Assembly: GCF_014898055.3 (NCBI RefSeq)
Contig: NW_023601433.1
Location: forward strand, 69,237,683 to 69,301,682
From: Talpa occidentalis
Lineage: Eukaryota > Chordata > Mammalia > Eulipotyphla > Talpidae
Length of the DNA stretch: 64,000 nt
Reading direction: 5' to 3'
Part shown: one piece after another, positions 60,691-64,000 of the stretch
How positions within the stretch are numbered: position 1 is the first letter of the stretch
Layout: every line of letters starts with the position of its first letter
Notes under the pieces: generated by a model
Databases searched by the model: none
What the model saw: the letters and a program-made list of their open reading frames with translations, nothing else
Told to the model about the DNA's origin: nothing
Made by a program: the position numbers and the translations under genes

Positions 60691-62439
60691 CCAGTAGGTT
60701 GAATGAGCTCATCAGACAACTCAAATTGTTTGCTGTCCTGTACATGTCAGCAAATGACTGTGAAAGTGCTGAGGACATTTATTTGGAGGTTGCAAATAAT
60801 TTTGGCAAGTGCATGAGTTTGAATGTATAAAATCTGTGAATAATAGGTTTCAATTGTGTAGTAATACTGCAGCATCCAGTATTTTTCTCCCATTACATCT
60901 TTGCTTAAGATGCAGGTGAGATTATGGCTACTGACTTTGTTGACTTTAGCATCAACGTGATATGGATCATGATAGAGTTTTCCAATGTAGTGTCTACCCA
61001 CCAATACAGGGAGGAAGAGCAGACTGCAGCAGGAAGCCTGACGGTCACTGCCTCTTTCTTGGTTTCTTTGGTTTTCTTTTCTAACCAGTCCTTCCAGAGT
61101 TTACTTTCCATGAACTGGAGAGCATCATCCTGAAGGCTGGAGGGAGGTTGCCCTCGTGCCGGCCATTTCTCTTTCTGTGTAAGACTTCTCAGAATGTGGA
61201 AGAGAAGTTGAATTTAATTCATAAACATAACAGTTTGAGCACTGTTGATTTTGCTCTTATTTAGTGAGACTGTGATTGAATTGGGCTTCACAGTCATTGG
61301 AATCAGTGCTGTTTTAGTTCATATCATTATACGTGTTATTATCCCAATAATGGAGTTAGATGTCCTTTGCCAATTATCCATCTTATTGATATCAGTGAAC
61401 AGAACATAGAGACACAGAGGGAATTATATGGCTTTTCAGCTTTGATGTCCTTTGAACAAGGAAGTCTGTTCAGAAATGTAAAATACAAAATGACTTACAA
61501 TTCCATGTAATTCTGGCTGGTTTGAGAGTCTCCTTTACCACTCCTAAGATACCTACTAGTGAGAATTCTGTGGAAATCTGAATTTGAATTTTTCAAAATC
61601 TTTATTGCCTATTCAAAAGTTTTATTCTTTTCAAATCACAGCCCTAGTTTTGAAGATGGAATGTTTTTGCTTTGCTTAACTCTAACCTAATTAAAAAGTG
61701 GTAACTTTTCAAACACAGGCTATGCCAGCTGGGTTTGTTACTTCCAGAAGATGACCTTTTCAGAGTGCTGAATTTACTTTCAACAATTCAGCTGTTTCTG
61801 AGCTGGACCCTGGCATGGTTTCTACATGCAGGTCTGTGGTTGGTCTTTCTTCTAGAGCAAAGCTTTGTGATCAGAGTTTTTGGGGGGATGCTAACCTTGG
61901 GGGGAAGGACAGCAAGCCTAACTGCTAGGTCTTTCCTATGTCATCTCTCTGACTCACCCTCACCTGAGAGAGAAAAGAACCAATGGGCAGCAGTAATAAT
62001 GCCGGCCACCAGCCAACCTGGAGTCAATGTTCCCATGTAATAAAGCAGCACAAGCTGGTTTTCACTGTGCTGCTTGTGAATGGCAGCTACACAGATTGAA
62101 CCTTTTGTCCTATTCATGCATGATCTTGGCAGCTCAAGGACACTGTCATGGGCAAGATACTTTAAGACATGTTCATGCCATCTCCAAGGGCCTGTGTGCA
62201 AATAGTGAGAAAAGGGCTCTAGTGATCCACGTTGGGAAGATCTATAGGAGAAGAAAGCATCCTGGAGAACAGTCAAGCCACAGTGGGGGTGCAAAAGGTT
62301 AGACTAACAACTGGCTTCTGGAAAGTCTTCATTTTTGAAGGTCTGTCAGGTAAAGGATGGATGAGGATTACCCCATGGGACCTGACATATAGCATTCTGA
62401 TCATTGTGTACCAGCCATAGATGGAGGTGGTGTTTTCAG

Positions 62440-62645
62440 TGAGATAAGCAGGAATTTTGAAGCTGCACAGACCTGATATTCAATTCACCTATGAACTGTA
62501 TGACTTAGAGAGATATTTAATCCCATTGACCTTCATCTGTAAAATGTCCAAAAATAATACAGAGCTTCCAGAGTTGTGTGGATAAGAGATAATCTACTCA
62601 AAGCATCTGGCAGGTTGCACCAGGCACTGGGCAATGAGTGCACGC
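62440..62645 (+). repeat. MIR SINE fragment
   Basis: AACTGTATGACTTAGAGAGA, ACCTTCATCTGTAAAATGTC, then GTGTGGATAAGAGATAATCT and GCACCAGGCACTGGGCAATG, the sense MIR order. Confidence 0.65.
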
Positions 62646-62659
62646 AGGCTTTCTTTTTT

Positions 62660-63700
62660 TAGTCTCATTCATCCATTCAGTGAATGTATTGGTGCTGACT
62701 CTGGCCTGGCACTTTGTTAGGCAGTAGAGAGCCCAAAGGAATGACAGAGACAAGGTAGCCTTGTTCTTATAATCTAGTGGGGTCAACAAATAAACAGATT
62801 GTTCAAATAGACTGTGAGAAGTTCCATGGTAAAGGAAGCTGGTGACATGTGAAAACATAGAACTCATACTTGTGGGACTCACAAACATTTCCACAAGGAA
62901 GAAACACATCTGTTGAGCTGTGAAAGATGTGTTGGCCAGGCAAGGAGGAGGAGGCCTGGCTTCCAGGTGCACAGAGGAGCATATACAATGACCTGGAGGG
63001 GACAGATCTTTAGTGGGACTGAAAACAGTTCAAGCCACCTGACCACAGGCATAGATGTATGTGTCAGATGTGAGGGCATAGTTGGGAAGGAGTAGAGACA
63101 AGATGAGCAGAGTAAAGAGGTCATGTCAAATAGTCTAGGTTTTATGTTAAGGGTAACAGAGAGCCATTGTAGGCGTTAAGGCACAGATTTGCTTTTAGAA
63201 AGACAGCTGGCTGCAGGGTGGATGTTGGATGAGAATCCAAACTGGGGATACAGCTGTAAGACAGCAGGTGGGGATACTTGGTAGCAGGCTGTATTAGTAG
63301 TTCATGCAAGAGACAAGGAGAGCCTGATTCAAGATAGAGGTAGCAACAGGGAGGATGGAGAGAAGCTGATGGAATCAAAGTGTGTTAAAGAGCATAAATC
63401 AATACAACATGAAAATGGACGAGAGGGAAGCAGAAAGAAGAGTCAAGAGTGATTCTTCAGTTTCCGGCATGAACATCAGTGTGTTTGAAGGTGTCCTTCA
63501 CAAGATGAGGGAGCAGTTTGAGAGGTTGACATCCCTAAGGAATTTGGTTTTGGCAAATGTGTTTGGGACTGCATTGGATATTTAGGGGGAGATGTCTATT
63601 AGACAGTTAAAACACAGGAGAGAGGTGTAAACAGGAGGGAGTGATTTGAAATTCATCGGAAGCCCAGGAAGTAGATGGAATGGCCAAGGTGGGTGGGCAG
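62660..63700 (+). repeat. Old mammal-wide dispersed repeat, second long copy
   Basis: Phrases in order: CATTCATCCATTCAGTGAAT, CAACAAATAAACAGATTG, AGTCTAGGTTTTATGTTAAG, AGAGCCATTGTAGGCG, GTCAAGAGTGATTCTTCAG and GGAGATGTCTATTAGACAG. The layout parallels 13960-15190. The family is not named; I see no coding potential. Confidence 0.5.
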
Positions 63701-63730
63701 AGCAGGAAGATGAGCACCTAGAATACCTTC

Positions 63731-64000
63731 TTTTTTTTAAAAAAAAAAAGATTTATTTATTTGTTTATTTATTTATACAAGCACTGTGTACAGACAGAAG
63801 CATGGGAGGGTGAGAGAATTCACCAGAGCCAGAGCAGGGAACAGAACAGGCAAATCGATGAAACACAATGCTGAGGGGAGCAGTGGGTGAGACAGGAGAG
63901 GTCTGTCGCACCATGTGGGACCCTCGCCGGTGGCCAGGGATTGAACCAGCACTGCAGAGGCTGCAGGCAGCTTTGCAGCCCAGCACTCAACCACTGCGCC
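63731..64000 (-). mobile_element. tRNA-derived SINE, subfamily B, cut by the window end
   Basis: Reversed tail TTATTTATACAAGCACTGTG; body continues to CTCAACCACTGCGCC at the last base. The reversed head and the downstream TSD lie outside the window. Confidence 0.9.

Larger units (their letters stand above)
22153..64000 (+). other. KIAA1217 intron 2, 5' portion (continues past the window)
   Basis: After the exon 2 donor no convincing next exon appears. The expected continuation of SKT (a peptide starting TRSPKLSHSP in other mammals) was not found on reading the + strand, so the intron is at least 41.8 kb. That agrees with the large introns of this locus in other mammals. The contents are listed separately. 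Longer stretches where I recognise nothing: 22500-24080, 24370-25690, 26020-27430, 31500-32160, 32240-33370, 36100-37150, 37480-39100, 39340-41060, 44340-45170, 45380-46930, 49100-49590, 49900-51380, 51790-52550, 52820-53730, 53850-56380, 58000-60220, 60700-62440. Confidence 0.8.

Noticed and set aside
22153..64000. Search for KIAA1217 exon 3
   Set aside because: No + strand stretch encoding the expected continuation after residue 118 (TRSPKLS-like) was found by eye. A TBLASTN search would settle it.
1..64000. CRISPR arrays, operons, rRNA or intact tRNA genes, endogenous retroviral genes
   Set aside because: None seen. tRNA-like sequence is confined to SINE heads, and no retroviral gag/pol/env-like frame or paired LTRs were recognised.

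Overview
The window is genomic DNA from a placental mammal. It holds the first two coding exons of KIAA1217 (SKT, mouse Sickle tail/Etl4) on the + strand, inside otherwise non-coding, repeat-bearing DNA. The identification rests on the conceptual protein: exon 1 (12438-12507) and exon 2 (21869-22152) join in frame into 118 residues that match the N-terminus of mammalian SKT as I know it. Both inner junctions are GT-AG, and a TAG stop lies four codons before the start ATG. I see no other protein-coding gene. Long open frames elsewhere are almost all SINE copies or simple repeats read through.

Layout. 1-12000 is 5' flank, or an intron of longer upstream transcripts. It holds ancient LINE and MIR pieces, two young SINEs and a fossil LINE 3' end (7228-7650). 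12100-12420 is a CpG-dense block directly before the start codon and is the likely promoter/5' UTR. 12508-21868 is intron 1. 22153-64000 is the first part of intron 2, which is still open at the window end; I did not find exon 3.

The commonest repeat is a tRNA-derived SINE of about 260-280 bp. Its sense strand begins GGGCCTCCCTGGTGGCGCA, has a GGTTCGATCCC-like box B and ends in an (AAATA)n-rich tail. I count 18 copies, many with clear target-site duplications (TSDs), in at least two subfamilies, including one copy inside another. No Alu, B1/B2, carnivore CAN-SINE or ruminant BovA/Bov-tA was seen, which argues against primates, rodents, carnivores and ruminants. The SINE fits a laurasiatherian. 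My best guess is a rhinolophoid bat (Rhin-1-like SINE), but that is inference from memory. The older layer (MIR, L2, L1M-type L1, a Tigger-like DNA element) is typical of all placentals.

The encoded protein is a cytoplasmic, actin/cytoskeleton-linked scaffold related to SRCIN1 (p140Cap). It is known for its role in notochord and intervertebral disc development. Intron 2 contains a few stretches that may be regulatory or alternative exons, best of all 33790-34130, but none is proven. I see no operon-like, CRISPR or other undescribed multi-gene system here.
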